From contig FORK01000002.1 of assembly GCA_900113995.1 (NCBI GenBank), forward strand, positions 1 through 64,000: DNA of 64,000 nucleotides. Reading direction: 5' to 3'. The notes beneath the pieces are model-generated. The model worked only from the letters and a program-made list of their open reading frames with translations, was not told the origin of the DNA and did not search any database. The stretch's first letter is position 1, and every line of letters starts with the position of its first letter. This document shows, in pieces, positions 42,372-51,467 of the stretch. The stretch is from Ruminococcaceae bacterium D5 (GTDB lineage: Bacteria; Bacillota; Clostridia; Oscillospirales; Ruminococcaceae). Made by a program: the position numbers and the translations under genes.

Positions 42372-43553
42372 ATGAAAATCGGAATTTTCGGCGGAACCTT
42401 CAACCCCATCCACAAAGGGCACCTCGCCCTGATCAACCGGATGATCGAGCGGCTTGCGCTCGACCGTTTGATCCTGATGCCGGCCGCCGTCCCGCCGCAC
42501 AAGGACGCCGGGGAGGTGATTCCCGCAGCCGACCGGGTGGCAATGTGCCGCCTTGCGGTGGCGGGGGACGCGCGGGTGCACGTCTCAACCCTTGAGATTG
42601 AGCGCGGCGGAAAAAGCTATACCGTCGATACGCTGCGCGATCTGAAAGGCGTCTATCCCGACGATGAGCTGGTTTTGCTGGTGGGCAGCGACATGTTCTA
42701 CACCCTCACCGAATGGCATTGTGCCGCAGAGCTGCTTCGCATGGTGCGGATTGCGGCGATGGCCCGGGAGTCGGACGAGCTTTCCCGCCTGTTTGAGCAG
42801 CGGGACCGTCTCAACGCCATGGGAGCCCGCACAGAGGTGATTGTGGCGGAGCCTGTGGTGATTTCCTCGACCGAGATCCGCGAGCATCCCGAACATGAGG
42901 GGCTGCCCGAGGCGGTGGAGCAGTATATTGAACAGAATGGTCTATATGGCCGGCCGCGGCGGATTCCGGTGGATCTCGACGAGCTGACCGGACGGCTGCG
43001 TGCGACATTGTCCCGCGGCCGGTATACCCACACCATCAATGTTGCTTCCGCGGCGCTCCGGCTTGCAAAGCTTCACGACGGGGACGGGGAGCTCGCATAC
43101 CTCGCGGGGCTGCTGCACGATGTCTGCAAGGAGTTCTCCGAGGAGGAGATGTTGAATCTTTTAGCGGATTCTGATATAATAAAAGACCCGGTATTTCTTG
43201 CGTCCGGCCGCATCTGGCATGGCTTTGCGGCGGCAATTTACATTCAGCGTGAATTATCGATCCTCAATACCCAAATAATAGAGGCGGTGAGGTATCACAC
43301 CACGGGGCGCGGCGGGATGTCGCTTCTCGAGGAGATCGTCTATCTGGCCGACCTGACCAGCGCCGACCGCCGGTATCCGGGGGTGGAGGCGCTGCGTGCG
43401 ACGGCCGAGCGTTCGATTCCCGAGGCGATGCTCGAGTCGCTGCAGTTTATTTTGGGCGATCTCGCAAAGAACGGCCGGCCTGTGACCTGTGATACCCTGA
43501 AAGCCTACAACCGCTATGCCCTTCTCACAAAGGAGGCGCCGCGGCAGGTGTAA
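42372..43553 (+). CDS. nadD: Fused NadD-YqeK: nicotinate-nucleotide adenylyltransferase and HD-domain hydrolase
   Basis: The protein has 393 residues. Residues 1-192 are NadD, with the nucleotidyltransferase motif GGTFNPIHKGH (7-17) and ISSTEIR (164-170); it joins ATP and nicotinate mononucleotide in NAD synthesis. Residues about 203-393 are a YqeK-type HD domain, with H220, HD at 249-250, H309 and D327 positioned as metal ligands. YqeK enzymes cleave diadenosine tetraphosphate. In Bacillus the two are separate neighbouring genes; here no stop or start separates them. ATG at 42372 follows AGGGGG by seven bases. Confidence 0.92.
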   Translation: MKIGIFGGTFNPIHKGHLALINRMIERLALDRLILMPAAVPPHKDAGEVIPAADRVAMCRLAVAGDARVHVSTLEIERGGKSYTVDTLRDLKGVYPDDELVLLVGSDMFYTLTEWHCAAELLRMVRIAAMARESDELSRLFEQRDRLNAMGARTEVIVAEPVVISSTEIREHPEHEGLPEAVEQYIEQNGLYGRPRRIPVDLDELTGRLRATLSRGRYTHTINVASAALRLAKLHDGDGELAYLAGLLHDVCKEFSEEEMLNLLADSDIIKDPVFLASGRIWHGFAAAIYIQRELSILNTQIIEAVRYHTTGRGGMSLLEEIVYLADLTSADRRYPGVEALRATAERSIPEAMLESLQFILGDLAKNGRPVTCDTLKAYNRYALLTKEAPRQV

Positions 43554-43569
43554 AAAGGGGTATTGCCGT

Positions 43570-44631
43570 TTGTCGAGAGCAAGGGGTTCGGGAAAGCGCC
43601 GGCTTTTCCTGTTTTTGTTGCTGCCTCCGGTGGCCGGGGTGCTGCTGGCGCTCGGGGTGACCCGCGCCATGCAGGGCGCGGGGGAGGAAGGGATCTCCCC
43701 CCTTCGGGGAGGAAAGACGGCTCCTTCCGGGGAGCAGCCGTTTGTGACCGAGGCCCCGGCGCAGCAGAGCTACGGCCTGCTGCTCTGCGGCATCGATCAC
43801 ACCCGCACTCTTGCGGACGTCATCCTCTATGCCCGCCTGAATCTGGAGGAGAACCGCGCGTGGATTTTGCAGATTCCCCGGGATCTTTACGTTGATCCCA
43901 GCGGCGCGACCGGCAAGATCAACGGAACCTGCCTGCCCTTCGGCTCCGACGACCCGACAGAGAGGATTGCCGGTATTCTGAGAAGCCAGCTCGGCCTTGA
44001 GGTTGACGGTGCGGCCGCCATCACCCTTGCCGGAGTCCGGGCCCTGGTCGATGCGGTGGGCGGAGTGGAGCTTACACTCGACCATGAGATCGACTACCTT
44101 CCCGGCAAGGTGATTCCGGCGGGCGTTCAGACGATCGGCGGCGAACAGGCGGAATGGCTGCTGCGCTACCGGGCCGGCTACCGGATGGGGGATCTCGACC
44201 GTCTCAAAGTTCAGAAGCAGTTTCTGTTTGCCGCGATGCGGTCGGTGCAGAAGCTTGGCCGGATGGAGACGCTGCGGATTGCCGCACAGAATATGGGGCA
44301 TGTAAAAACCACTGTTCCGTTTTCCGAGATCGCGCCGCTGCTGGAACGCGCACTGGCGCTGACCCCAGAACGGGTTTCCATCGAGCAGATTCCCACCTAC
44401 GGGGTGGAGCACCGGGGGCTCTCGGTGCTCTGCGCCAACCGGTTTAAGCTGGCGGAAGCTCTGAATGCGGGCGTGCGGTCCGATCATCCGGTCGATCCGT
44501 GGGAGCTGCACCTCGTCTATCCTCCGCAAGAGGAAAGGGAGAAAGTCCCCGATGAACCGCAGCCGGAAAAGGGGATGCTTCTTGATTTTAGCTGGGATTT
44601 CCCCGACGAGGAGGACCCGCTGTATGAATAG
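43570..44631 (+). CDS. LytR-CpsA-Psr (LCP) family protein
   Basis: The protein has about 353 residues. An Arg/Lys-rich N-terminus and one membrane helix (LFLFLLLPPVAGVLLALGVT) anchor it with the large domain outside. The LCP core shows LLLCGIDHTRTLADVILYARL, ILQIPRDLYVD with the conserved arginine, GKINGTCLPFG, VGGVELTLDHEID and LRYRAGYRMGDLDRLKVQKQF. LCP enzymes attach glycopolymers to peptidoglycan from lipid carriers. Start is uncertain: TTG 43570 follows AAGGGG, whereas ATG 43516 has no ribosome-binding site and would overlap nadD by 38 bases. Confidence 0.9.
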   Translation: MSRARGSGKRRLFLFLLLPPVAGVLLALGVTRAMQGAGEEGISPLRGGKTAPSGEQPFVTEAPAQQSYGLLLCGIDHTRTLADVILYARLNLEENRAWILQIPRDLYVDPSGATGKINGTCLPFGSDDPTERIAGILRSQLGLEVDGAAAITLAGVRALVDAVGGVELTLDHEIDYLPGKVIPAGVQTIGGEQAEWLLRYRAGYRMGDLDRLKVQKQFLFAAMRSVQKLGRMETLRIAAQNMGHVKTTVPFSEIAPLLERALALTPERVSIEQIPTYGVEHRGLSVLCANRFKLAEALNAGVRSDHPVDPWELHLVYPPQEEREKVPDEPQPEKGMLLDFSWDFPDEEDPLYE

Positions 44632-44676
44632 GGATGCCTGCCGGCAATGGCGCCGACAACAAAAGGGAGGAAGCTT

Positions 44677-45021
44677 ATGACAACGTTGGACCGCGCAAAA
44701 CAAATCGCCGCCCTGATTGACAACAAGAAGGGTGAAGAAGTCAGGGTGCTCCAGATTGGAACTCTGACCACCATCGGAGACTACTTTGTTGTCGCCACCG
44801 GCAACTCGACCACTCAGGTCAAGGCGCTGGCCGATGAGGTGGAGGAGAAGCTTTCCGCCGAAGGGCTTGAGCCTAAGCGGATCGAGGGCTATGCCTCGGC
44901 CTCCTGGATTCTGCTCGACTACTATGACGTCATCGTGCACATCTTTCTGAAGGAGACGCGGGAGTTTTATGCGCTCGAGCGGCTTTGGGGGGATGCGCCC
45001 GAGATCGACTGGACGAAATAA
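44677..45021 (+). CDS. rsfS: Ribosomal silencing factor RsfS
   Basis: The 114-residue protein contains GDYFVVATGNSTTQVKALADEVEEKL and GYASASWILLDYYDVIVHIFLKETREFYALERLWGD, the complete RsfS/Iojap signature. It binds L14 on the 50S subunit and blocks joining in slow growth. GGGAGG stands six bases before ATG at 44677. The order nadD-yqeK, LCP, rsfS, leuS is typical of Clostridia. Confidence 0.96.
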   Translation: MTTLDRAKQIAALIDNKKGEEVRVLQIGTLTTIGDYFVVATGNSTTQVKALADEVEEKLSAEGLEPKRIEGYASASWILLDYYDVIVHIFLKETREFYALERLWGDAPEIDWTK

Positions 45022-45059
45022 AATGAAACGGCCGGTTCCGGCCGATGGGAGGGTCAACC

Positions 45060-47465
45060 TTGCGATATGATTTCAAGGAGATAGAAGCAAAATGGCAGAA
45101 GATCTGGGCGGAGAAGAACGCTTTCGCCGCTGACGACGACCATTCGAAGCCGAAGTATTACGCTTTGGTCGAATTTCCTTATCCCTCGGGACAGGGACTT
45201 CACGTCGGGCATCCGCGTTCCTACACCGCGCTGGATATTGTCGCGCGCAAGCGCCGGATGCAGGGTTACAATGTCCTCTATCCGATGGGCTGGGATGCGT
45301 TCGGCCTGCCGACCGAGAACTACGCGATTAAAAACCACATCCATCCCGAGATTGTCACCAAAAACAATGTCGCCCATTTCAAGGCCCAGCTTCAGGCGCT
45401 CGGCCTTTCCTTCGACTGGAACCGCGAGGTCAACACCACCGACCCAAATTATTACAAGTGGACCCAGTGGATTTTTCTGCAGCTTTTCAAGCATGGTCTG
45501 GCTTATAAAAAGGAGATGGCGGTCAACTGGTGCACCTCCTGCAAGGTTGTCCTCGCCAACGAAGAGGTCGTCGGCGGCGTCTGCGAGCGCTGTGGCGGCG
45601 AGGTAATCCGCAAGGTTAAGAGCCAGTGGATGCTGAAGATCACCGAATATGCCCAGCGGCTGATCGACGATCTCGACACGGTCGATTACATAGACCGGGT
45701 CAAGGTTTCGCAGAAGAACTGGATCGGCCGTTCGACCGGAGCGGAGGTGGACTTCGGCACCACGGCGGGGGATACCCTCACCATTTTCACCACCCGTCCC
45801 GACACCCTCTACGGCGTCACCTACATGGTTATGAGCCCCGAGCACCCCTTCCTGGAGAAGTGGGCGGACAAGCTCTCGAACATCGATGCGGTGCGGGCCT
45901 ACCGCGATGAAGCCGCCCATAAATCCGATTTTGAGAGAAGCGAGCTGAACAAGGAAAAGACCGGCGTGCGCCTCGAGGGGGTTGAGGCGGTTAATCCGGT
46001 AAACAACACCCGTATCCCGATCTTTGTTTCGGATTATGTCCTGATGAGCTACGGAACCGGCGCGATTATGGCGGTGCCGGGTCACGATACCCGCGACTGG
46101 GAGTTCGCCAGAAAGTTTGGCCTGCCGATCATTGAGGTAGTCAAGGGCGGCAACGTCGAGAAAGAGGCCTTTGTTGACTGCGCCACCGGCATTCTCGTCA
46201 ATTCGGGAATTCTCAATGGGTTGCCGGTTGATGAGGCGAAAAAGAAGATTACCGAAACGCTCGCAGCACGCGGCATCGCTCGCGAAAAGGTGAACTACAA
46301 GCTGCGCGACTGGGTCTTTTCCCGCCAGCGCTACTGGGGCGAACCGATTCCGATCATCTGCTGCGACCACTGCGGCTATGTGCCGCTCGACGAGAGTGAG
46401 CTGCCCCTGAAGCTGCCTGAGGTCAAGAGCTATGAGCCGACAGCCGACGGCGAAAGCCCGCTGGCCCATCTTGATGAATGGGTCAATGTCACCTGCCCGA
46501 AGTGCGGGCGGCGCGCACGCCGCGAAACCGACACCATGCCCCAATGGGCGGGGTCCTCGTGGTATTTCCTGCGGTATATCGCGCCCCACTGCGATACCGC
46601 CATTGCCCCCAAGGAGGCGCTCGACTACTGGATGCCGGTCGACTGGTACAACGGCGGCATGGAACATACTACCCTGCATCTGCTCTACTCCCGGTTCTGG
46701 CACAAGTTCCTCTATGATATCGGCGTCGTTTCCTGCCCCGAACCGTATGCCAAGCGCACCAGCCATGGCATGATCCTCGGTGAGAACGGCGAGAAGATGA
46801 GCAAGTCGCGCGGCAATGTCGTCAATCCGGATGATATTGTCAACGAATATGGCGCCGACACCCTGCGCCTTTATGAGATGTTCGTGGGCGATTTTGAGAA
46901 GGCGGCGCCGTGGAACACCTCCTCGATCAAGGGCTGCAAGCGGTTCCTTGAGCGGATCTGGGGCTTGCAGGATCTTCTTGTTGACAGGGAAGGCTACTCC
47001 CCTGCGCTGGAGAACGCGGTACACAGAACGATCCGCAAGGTTTCCGAGGATATCGAGACGCTCAAATACAACACGGCCATTGCGGCGATGATGGCACTTC
47101 TCAACGACATTGCCGATCAGAAGCAGATCACCCGAGGAGAGCTTCGCACCCTGATTATTCTTCTCAATCCCTTTGCTCCGCACCTCACTGAGGAGCTGTG
47201 GCAGGTCTGCGGCTTTGAGGGGATGGTTTACCAGCAGAAGTGGCCCGAGTTCGATCCGGCTAAATGCATCGAGGAGTCGGTCGAGATTGCGGTGCAGGTT
47301 TCGGGAAAACTGCGCGGCAGGGCGTTGGTTCCGGCAAACTGCGGCAACGAGACGATGCTGGCCGCTGCCCGCGCGGTGCCCGAGGTGGCCGCGGCGATCG
47401 AGGGCAAGACGATTGTCAAGGAGATCGTGGTCCCTGGCAAGCTGGTGAACATTGTCGCGAAATAA
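45060..47465 (+). CDS. leuS: Leucyl-tRNA synthetase
   Basis: The 801-residue class I synthetase has the HIGH-like motif [14 protein letters not shown] (near residue 45), a zinc-type CTSCKVVL...CERCGG insert, an editing domain with [14 protein letters not shown] and [19 protein letters not shown], and the [14 protein letters not shown] motif near residue 580. It charges tRNA-Leu and edits misactivated amino acids. TTG at 45060 is taken as the start because GGGAGGG lies seven bases upstream and [12 protein letters not shown] is the usual N-terminus. No T-box leader fits in the 38 bases upstream. Confidence 0.97.
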   Translation: MRYDFKEIEAKWQKIWAEKNAFAADDDHSKPKYYALVEFPYPSGQGLHVGHPRSYTALDIVARKRRMQGYNVLYPMGWDAFGLPTENYAIKNHIHPEIVTKNNVAHFKAQLQALGLSFDWNREVNTTDPNYYKWTQWIFLQLFKHGLAYKKEMAVNWCTSCKVVLANEEVVGGVCERCGGEVIRKVKSQWMLKITEYAQRLIDDLDTVDYIDRVKVSQKNWIGRSTGAEVDFGTTAGDTLTIFTTRPDTLYGVTYMVMSPEHPFLEKWADKLSNIDAVRAYRDEAAHKSDFERSELNKEKTGVRLEGVEAVNPVNNTRIPIFVSDYVLMSYGTGAIMAVPGHDTRDWEFARKFGLPIIEVVKGGNVEKEAFVDCATGILVNSGILNGLPVDEAKKKITETLAARGIAREKVNYKLRDWVFSRQRYWGEPIPIICCDHCGYVPLDESELPLKLPEVKSYEPTADGESPLAHLDEWVNVTCPKCGRRARRETDTMPQWAGSSWYFLRYIAPHCDTAIAPKEALDYWMPVDWYNGGMEHTTLHLLYSRFWHKFLYDIGVVSCPEPYAKRTSHGMILGENGEKMSKSRGNVVNPDDIVNEYGADTLRLYEMFVGDFEKAAPWNTSSIKGCKRFLERIWGLQDLLVDREGYSPALENAVHRTIRKVSEDIETLKYNTAIAAMMALLNDIADQKQITRGELRTLIILLNPFAPHLTEELWQVCGFEGMVYQQKWPEFDPAKCIEESVEIAVQVSGKLRGRALVPANCGNETMLAAARAVPEVAAAIEGKTIVKEIVVPGKLVNIVAK

Positions 47466-47479
47466 GCCAAAGAGAGGGC

Positions 47480-47509
47480 TTGACACAAAGACTTCCGCTA
47501 TTGTATAAT
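47480..47509 (+). promoter_or_regulatory. Promoter of rpsU
   Basis: TTGACA (47480-47485) and TATAAT (47504-47509) are separated by 18 bases, right after the leuS stop. The leader of about 50 bases carries an imperfect repeat pair, CCCAACGGGA/GCGTTGGGAGGG, that could hide the ribosome-binding site. Confidence 0.85.
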
Positions 47510-47568
47510 ATTCTTGTTATCCCAACGGGATAAATACTCCTGCCTAGGGCGTTGGGAGGGAATGGTAA

Positions 47569-47745
47569 ATGTCAGAAATTCGCGTTAAGGACAACGAGTC
47601 GCTCGACAGTGCTCTGAGAAGATTCAAGAGACAGTGCGCAAAGTCCGGAGTCCTTCAGGAAGTGCGCAAGAGAGAGCACTACGAGAAGCCCTCTGTGAAA
47701 CGCAAGAAGAAGTCCGAGGCGGCACGGAAGAGAAAGTTCAAATAA
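47569..47745 (+). CDS. rpsU: 30S ribosomal protein S21
   Basis: The 58-residue basic protein starts [22 protein letters not shown], continues [20 protein letters not shown] and ends with a lysine/arginine tail ([15 protein letters not shown]), a full-length S21. ATG at 47569 stands eight bases after GGGAGGG. S21 helps the 30S subunit choose mRNA start sites. It has its own promoter and terminator. Confidence 0.97.
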   Translation: MSEIRVKDNESLDSALRRFKRQCAKSGVLQEVRKREHYEKPSVKRKKKSEAARKRKFK

Positions 47746-47772
47746 GCATCTTTGTATTTGAAGCTTTACAAG

Positions 47773-47801
47773 AAGCGAGCGGTTTTCCGCTCGCTTTTTT
47801 G
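47773..47801 (+). terminator. rpsU terminator
   Basis: A 10-bp perfect stem (47773-47782 with 47787-47796) with a TTTT loop runs into a six-T stretch, 28 bases after the rpsU stop. Confidence 0.93.
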
Positions 47802-47987
47802 TGTTGTATCCCGAAAAGCGCCGGTTATGCCTGCCGGCAATGGGGATGCTTTCGCTGGCAGGGGCGAGTGCGGCGAAATGACAGTGAATTCGAAACTTGC
47901 CGCCGGGTGATGGATACAGGCGGAAATTATTCAGCATCTCTTGGCCGGGAATCGGTTTGCCCGCTTCTTTGGCGCCGCCCCCGCTCA

Positions 47988-48028
47988 GATGCCCGCCCCA
48001 CGCGTGGAGCGGGCATCATATTCTTTTT
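47988..48028 (+). terminator. Hairpin with downstream T-run in a gene-free region
   Basis: GATGCCCGC (47988-47996) pairs with GCGGGCATC (48009-48017) and the loop is itself nearly palindromic (CCACGCGTGG). ATATTCTTTTT follows. No gene lies between rpsU and this hairpin; 47802-47987 shows only short GC-rich repeats. Confidence 0.55.
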
Positions 48029-48167
48029 GCGCCGGAGAATCCTATAGATTCATCGCGTGGTTTTGATTGGAGCGTCAGTCCCCCGCAACGGAATTGTCGG
48101 ATTCAGAATTTCTAGCGGTCCCTTAATCAAATTTCTCTCAAATATACAAGGCGATGTGTCCGGATTA

Positions 48168-48207
48168 ATCGCTCTTCCCAAACTTTGGAGGGGCGATGTA
48201 TTTTTTT
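48168..48207 (+). terminator. Terminator or attenuator upstream of gltS
   Basis: An 11-bp stem with two G-T pairs (48168-48178 with 48187-48197) is followed three bases later by seven T (48201-48207). No gene precedes it on this strand for 400 bases, so it may end a small transcript or attenuate a long gltS leader. The stretch from here to gltS shows no clear promoter. Confidence 0.55.
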
Positions 48208-48353
48208 GTAGGAATCTGAAGTTCCCACTCTAAGATGTGAACAGAAAATAACAAAACCCAAACGCCTCTGCGACGGGGGGAGGAGAAGATAGCAATCAGA
48301 GACGGTCATGCCTTGGAACAAAGACAGCGGAAAAATATGAAGGAGGGAATCCC

Positions 48354-49568
48354 ATGCTGGAAATTCAACTGAACATGTATCACGCGGTTGCCGTTGCAGC
48401 CGTACTGTATGCCTTGGGAAATCTGCTGATCACGCGCATCCCGGTGCTGGGAAAATACTGTATTCCGGCCCCTCTGGTCGGCGGGCTCTGTTTTGCGATG
48501 GTGAATACGGCGTGTTATGCCGCGGGTATCGCCTATATCACCTTCGACGCTACCCTGCAGTCTGTCTTTATGACCATGTTTTTTACGACCGTAGGCTTTA
48601 CGGTCAGCCTGCCGCTGCTGGCCAAGGGCGGCAAGGCGGTCGCTATCTGTCTGGCGCTGGCCTCAGCTTTGACGATCCTGCAGAATATTTTGGGGGCAGG
48701 GGTGCTTGGTGCGCTTGGCGAGGATCCGCGCCTCGGTCTGGCGGTTGGGTCGATCGCCCTGATCGGCGGTCCCGGGACCGCGGCGGCCTTCGGACCTGAC
48801 CTGGAAGCAGCCGGAGCAGTGGGCGGAAATGTCGTCGGACTCGCCGCCGCCACCTTCGGCCTGGTGATGGGTTCGGTTATGGGCGGACCGGTCGCCCGTC
48901 TTCGGATCGTAAAGCATAACCTGAAGTGCACCGCCCATGTCGGCAGTGTTTCGGCCCCTGCGGGCAGCGGAGAAGCTGTTTCCACAGAGGAAGGAAGCTT
49001 CCGAACCGACAGCGGAAGGTTTGTCAAGGGCTTTATGCTGATCATGTTCTGCCTCGGCGTGGGAAGCTGGCTCAGTGCGCAGCTTAAGATACTCACCGGT
49101 ATGACCTTTCCCGGATATATCGGCGCGATGCTGGTGGCGGTAGCGGTCCGCAATGTGATGGACGGCGCCAAGAGCGAATATCCGGAAAACGAAATTGAGA
49201 CGGTCGGCAACATGTCCCTTTCGCTCTTCCTGGCAATGGCAATGATGGGACTCAAGCTCTGGGAACTGGTCGATCTCGCGCTGCCGATGATGATCACACT
49301 GGCACTGCAAATTCTTCTGATGTTCCTCTTCTCGTATTTCATCGTGTTCAATTTTATGGGCAGGGATTACGACGCGGCTGTGATGGTGACCGGATTTATC
49401 GGCTTTGCGATGGGCGCGACCTCCAATGCCATGGCGAATATGCAGGCGGTTACCCGTAAATACGGCCCTTCGCCTACCGCTTACTTTGCGATTCCGATGG
49501 TAGGGGGGATGTTCATAGACTTTGTCAATGCGGTGGTGATTACTTCTATGATTTCGTGGCTGTCATAG
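48354..49568 (+). CDS. gltS: Sodium/glutamate symporter GltS
   Basis: The 404-residue membrane protein has 10-12 helices. GltS-family traits are CIPAPLVGGLCFA near residue 40, two similar halves each with a Gly-rich re-entrant segment (IGGPGTAAAFGP and MGATSNAMANMQAVT), and MVGGMFIDFVNA near the C-terminus. Members import L- and D-glutamate with sodium. AAGGAGGG precedes ATG by seven bases. It faces the ridA-aminotransferase pair across a shared terminator, which fits glutamate use nearby. Confidence 0.92.
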   Translation: MLEIQLNMYHAVAVAAVLYALGNLLITRIPVLGKYCIPAPLVGGLCFAMVNTACYAAGIAYITFDATLQSVFMTMFFTTVGFTVSLPLLAKGGKAVAICLALASALTILQNILGAGVLGALGEDPRLGLAVGSIALIGGPGTAAAFGPDLEAAGAVGGNVVGLAAATFGLVMGSVMGGPVARLRIVKHNLKCTAHVGSVSAPAGSGEAVSTEEGSFRTDSGRFVKGFMLIMFCLGVGSWLSAQLKILTGMTFPGYIGAMLVAVAVRNVMDGAKSEYPENEIETVGNMSLSLFLAMAMMGLKLWELVDLALPMMITLALQILLMFLFSYFIVFNFMGRDYDAAVMVTGFIGFAMGATSNAMANMQAVTRKYGPSPTAYFAIPMVGGMFIDFVNAVVITSMISWLS

Positions 49569-49622
49569 CGGCAGCCCACATTAAAAAGGAGCAGCCTGAG
49601 AAGCCTGATAAGAGCTTAACAA

Positions 49623-49651
49623 AAAGCCGGCGCCGAAATGGCGCCGGCTTT
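49623..49651. terminator. Bidirectional terminator between gltS and ridA
   Basis: AAAGCCGGCGCC (49623-49634) is perfectly complementary to 49640-49651 with a GAAAT loop. The position between converging genes and the A/T ends suit both directions. Confidence 0.85.
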
Positions 49652-49708
49652 CCTGCTTTTGAGGTCACCTTGATGGAGGGCCGCAAACAGGATGGCCCTT
49701 TTCCTTTG

Positions 49709-50128
49709 CTATTCGATGGCGGCGACAAGCTGCACCTCAACGGGTGCATTGCCGGGCAGAGTTGCAAGGCCGATCGCGGCCCGTGCGCCGATGCCGGCAT
49801 CTCCGAGCTGCTCGTAGAGATATTCGGAGACAACGTCTCCAATTTTGGCATGGGTGGTGTAATCGGGTGTTGCGTTGACGTAAACGGTCAGAGAGAGGAC
49901 CTGTGCAATCCGCTCGTCCGCTGACAAAGTGTTCTGTGCGGCGATAAGCGCGTTGGAGGCCGCCTGAATGATCGCGGCGCGGTAGGTTTCCAGCGGCTCG
50001 TCAGGGCTGATTTTTCCGGCAAGCAGAAGGACTCCGTCCTTCCGTGGGGTCATGCCGGCGGTGTAGACGAAGTTGCCATAGCGGACGGCGGGCTTATACC
50101 GGCCCTGCGGAATCGGATTTTTGTTCAT
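49709..50128 (-). CDS. RidA/YjgF-family enamine/imine deaminase
   Basis: The 139-residue protein has the RidA pattern: PQGRYKPAVRYGNFVYTAGMTP near the start, QAASNALIAAQNTLSADERIAQVLSLTVYVN in the middle, and AIGLATLPGNAPVEVQLVAAI at the end. RidA proteins hydrolyse reactive 2-aminoacrylate and other enamines released by PLP enzymes, and protect those enzymes. The arginine that binds the substrate carboxylate in RidA proper is usually in an R-A-C-V-E-V context; here it is N-A-P-V-E-V, so this belongs to a divergent subgroup. It overlaps the aminotransferase gene by four bases, which suggests it handles that enzyme's intermediates. Confidence 0.88.
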   Translation of the reverse strand: MNKNPIPQGRYKPAVRYGNFVYTAGMTPRKDGVLLLAGKISPDEPLETYRAAIIQAASNALIAAQNTLSADERIAQVLSLTVYVNATPDYTTHAKIGDVVSEYLYEQLGDAGIGARAAIGLATLPGNAPVEVQLVAAIE

Positions 50129-51333
50129 TTGCGATACCACTCCATTACTTGAAATAGACGTTCCAGCGCCGCAACCGCCTTGTCGTGGTCCTGAGAGAAA
50201 TTGATGCGGAAGCTGTGCAGGAACTGAGGCCCGAATTCGGTGCCCGGTGTTACCGTGACATTGGCCTGCTCCCGCACGATCCGAATAAAGTCATGCAGGC
50301 TGACCTGCAGTTCAGGGATGGTGACAAACAGGTAGCTGCCGCCGTCGGTGGGGCGTGCGGTTACGCCGTCAACCTTGCTGATGACGGCCATCAGATCATC
50401 CCGGATCTTTTGATGCTGGGCGACCCGGTCCTTCATCCATCCTTCGGGTTCGTCGAACCAGACGGAAAATACGGCCTGGTTATAGCCGCCGCAGCGCAGG
50501 GACATGATTGCCTGCAGCTTTTCCATGCGCTCGATGACAGCTGCGGTGCCGAACGCGGCGCCGAGACGATAACCGCTCAAGGACTCGGTCTTGGAAGGAC
50601 CGATGATGGTGATGAGGTTTTCGGGAATGTCGCGCTGCGCACGCAGATGGGTATAGGCGACGCCGCTGTAGACCTGGCGGGAATAAAGCTCGTCGACAAT
50701 CAGCGTTGCATCGTAGCGCTTGGCCAGGGCGGCAATACCGCAGATTTCATCATAGGAATAGACACAGCCAACAGGGTTGTTCGGATTGGAGAAGAGGAAG
50801 AGCCTGACGCCGTTCTGGAAGGCCTGCTCGAGCGCCTCAAGGTCAATGCCGGAGCCGACCTTTTTGTCCTCGTACCGCATGGCAATCGGCACCAGCTCGC
50901 CATGGAAAAACTCCACCATCTTGCGGTTGGCGAAATAGTCCGGCTCCACAATGGCGACCTTGTCGCCGGGCATCATGCAGCTGCCCATTGCGAGGAAGAG
51001 AGCGCCCTGTGTTCCCGGCGTAAGAATCAGATTTTGCGCGGGGTCAACCGGAGCGCCGGTGAACTCAGCCAGACGGGAAGCGACGTGCTCCAGGATAGAC
51101 TTCCGCCCGCGATAGGGGGTATAGGCCTGCGCGCCGCCCTCTTCGACGCCGGCGGCAAACAGCTCAAAGCTGCCGGGGGTGGGGGTATGTGCATCCACGT
51201 CGCCATGGCTGAAATCCACCGCGGGTCCTTCGAGCTTGGGGCCGCGCAGGTCAAGGACAACATTTTTCTGAAGGCTTTCCTGGCCGGGCGCATTGTCGAC
51301 GCCCAAACGTTCAAATTTTTCGACGATATTCAT
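50125..51333 (-). CDS. PLP-dependent class I/II aminotransferase
   Basis: This 402-residue fold-type I enzyme has LTPGTQGALFLAMGS (cofactor phosphate loop), FLFSNPNNPVGCVY, LIVDELYSRQVYSG, and GPSKTESLSGYRLGAAFG containing the PLP lysine. It ends with an arginine in FRINFSQD for the substrate carboxylate. ATG at 51333 starts MNIVEKFERLG; a longer frame upstream has no ribosome-binding site. It would move an amino group between an amino acid and a keto acid; the substrate is not readable. It heads a two-gene operon with ridA. Confidence 0.87.
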   Translation of the reverse strand: MNIVEKFERLGVDNAPGQESLQKNVVLDLRGPKLEGPAVDFSHGDVDAHTPTPGSFELFAAGVEEGGAQAYTPYRGRKSILEHVASRLAEFTGAPVDPAQNLILTPGTQGALFLAMGSCMMPGDKVAIVEPDYFANRKMVEFFHGELVPIAMRYEDKKVGSGIDLEALEQAFQNGVRLFLFSNPNNPVGCVYSYDEICGIAALAKRYDATLIVDELYSRQVYSGVAYTHLRAQRDIPENLITIIGPSKTESLSGYRLGAAFGTAAVIERMEKLQAIMSLRCGGYNQAVFSVWFDEPEGWMKDRVAQHQKIRDDLMAVISKVDGVTARPTDGGSYLFVTIPELQVSLHDFIRIVREQANVTVTPGTEFGPQFLHSFRINFSQDHDKAVAALERLFQVMEWYRK

Positions 51334-51388
51334 AGTAACACGGTCCTTTCTGTTGTAACAGACTCGGGGCATGAGTGCGGACACCTTT

Positions 51389-51418
51389 ATTGTATCGGCT
51401 GCTTGCTCAAAAGTCCAA
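51389..51418 (-). promoter_or_regulatory. Promoter of the aminotransferase-ridA operon
   Basis: On the minus strand TTGGAC (51418-51413) and TACAAT (51394-51389) are 18 bases apart, about 56 bases before the start codon. Confidence 0.6.
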
Positions 51419-51467
51419 TAACCGCTTTGCATATTGTTATGCACTGACAGGAATAATCCGCCCGCAG

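Noticed and set aside
45021-45060. T-box riboswitch for leuS
   Set aside because: Only 38 bases separate rsfS and leuS, with no room for a specifier loop and antiterminator.
45054-47486. An 810-codon minus-strand open frame opposite leuS
   Set aside because: It exactly mirrors leuS, an effect of GC-rich codon bias; the leuS motifs are decisive for the plus strand.
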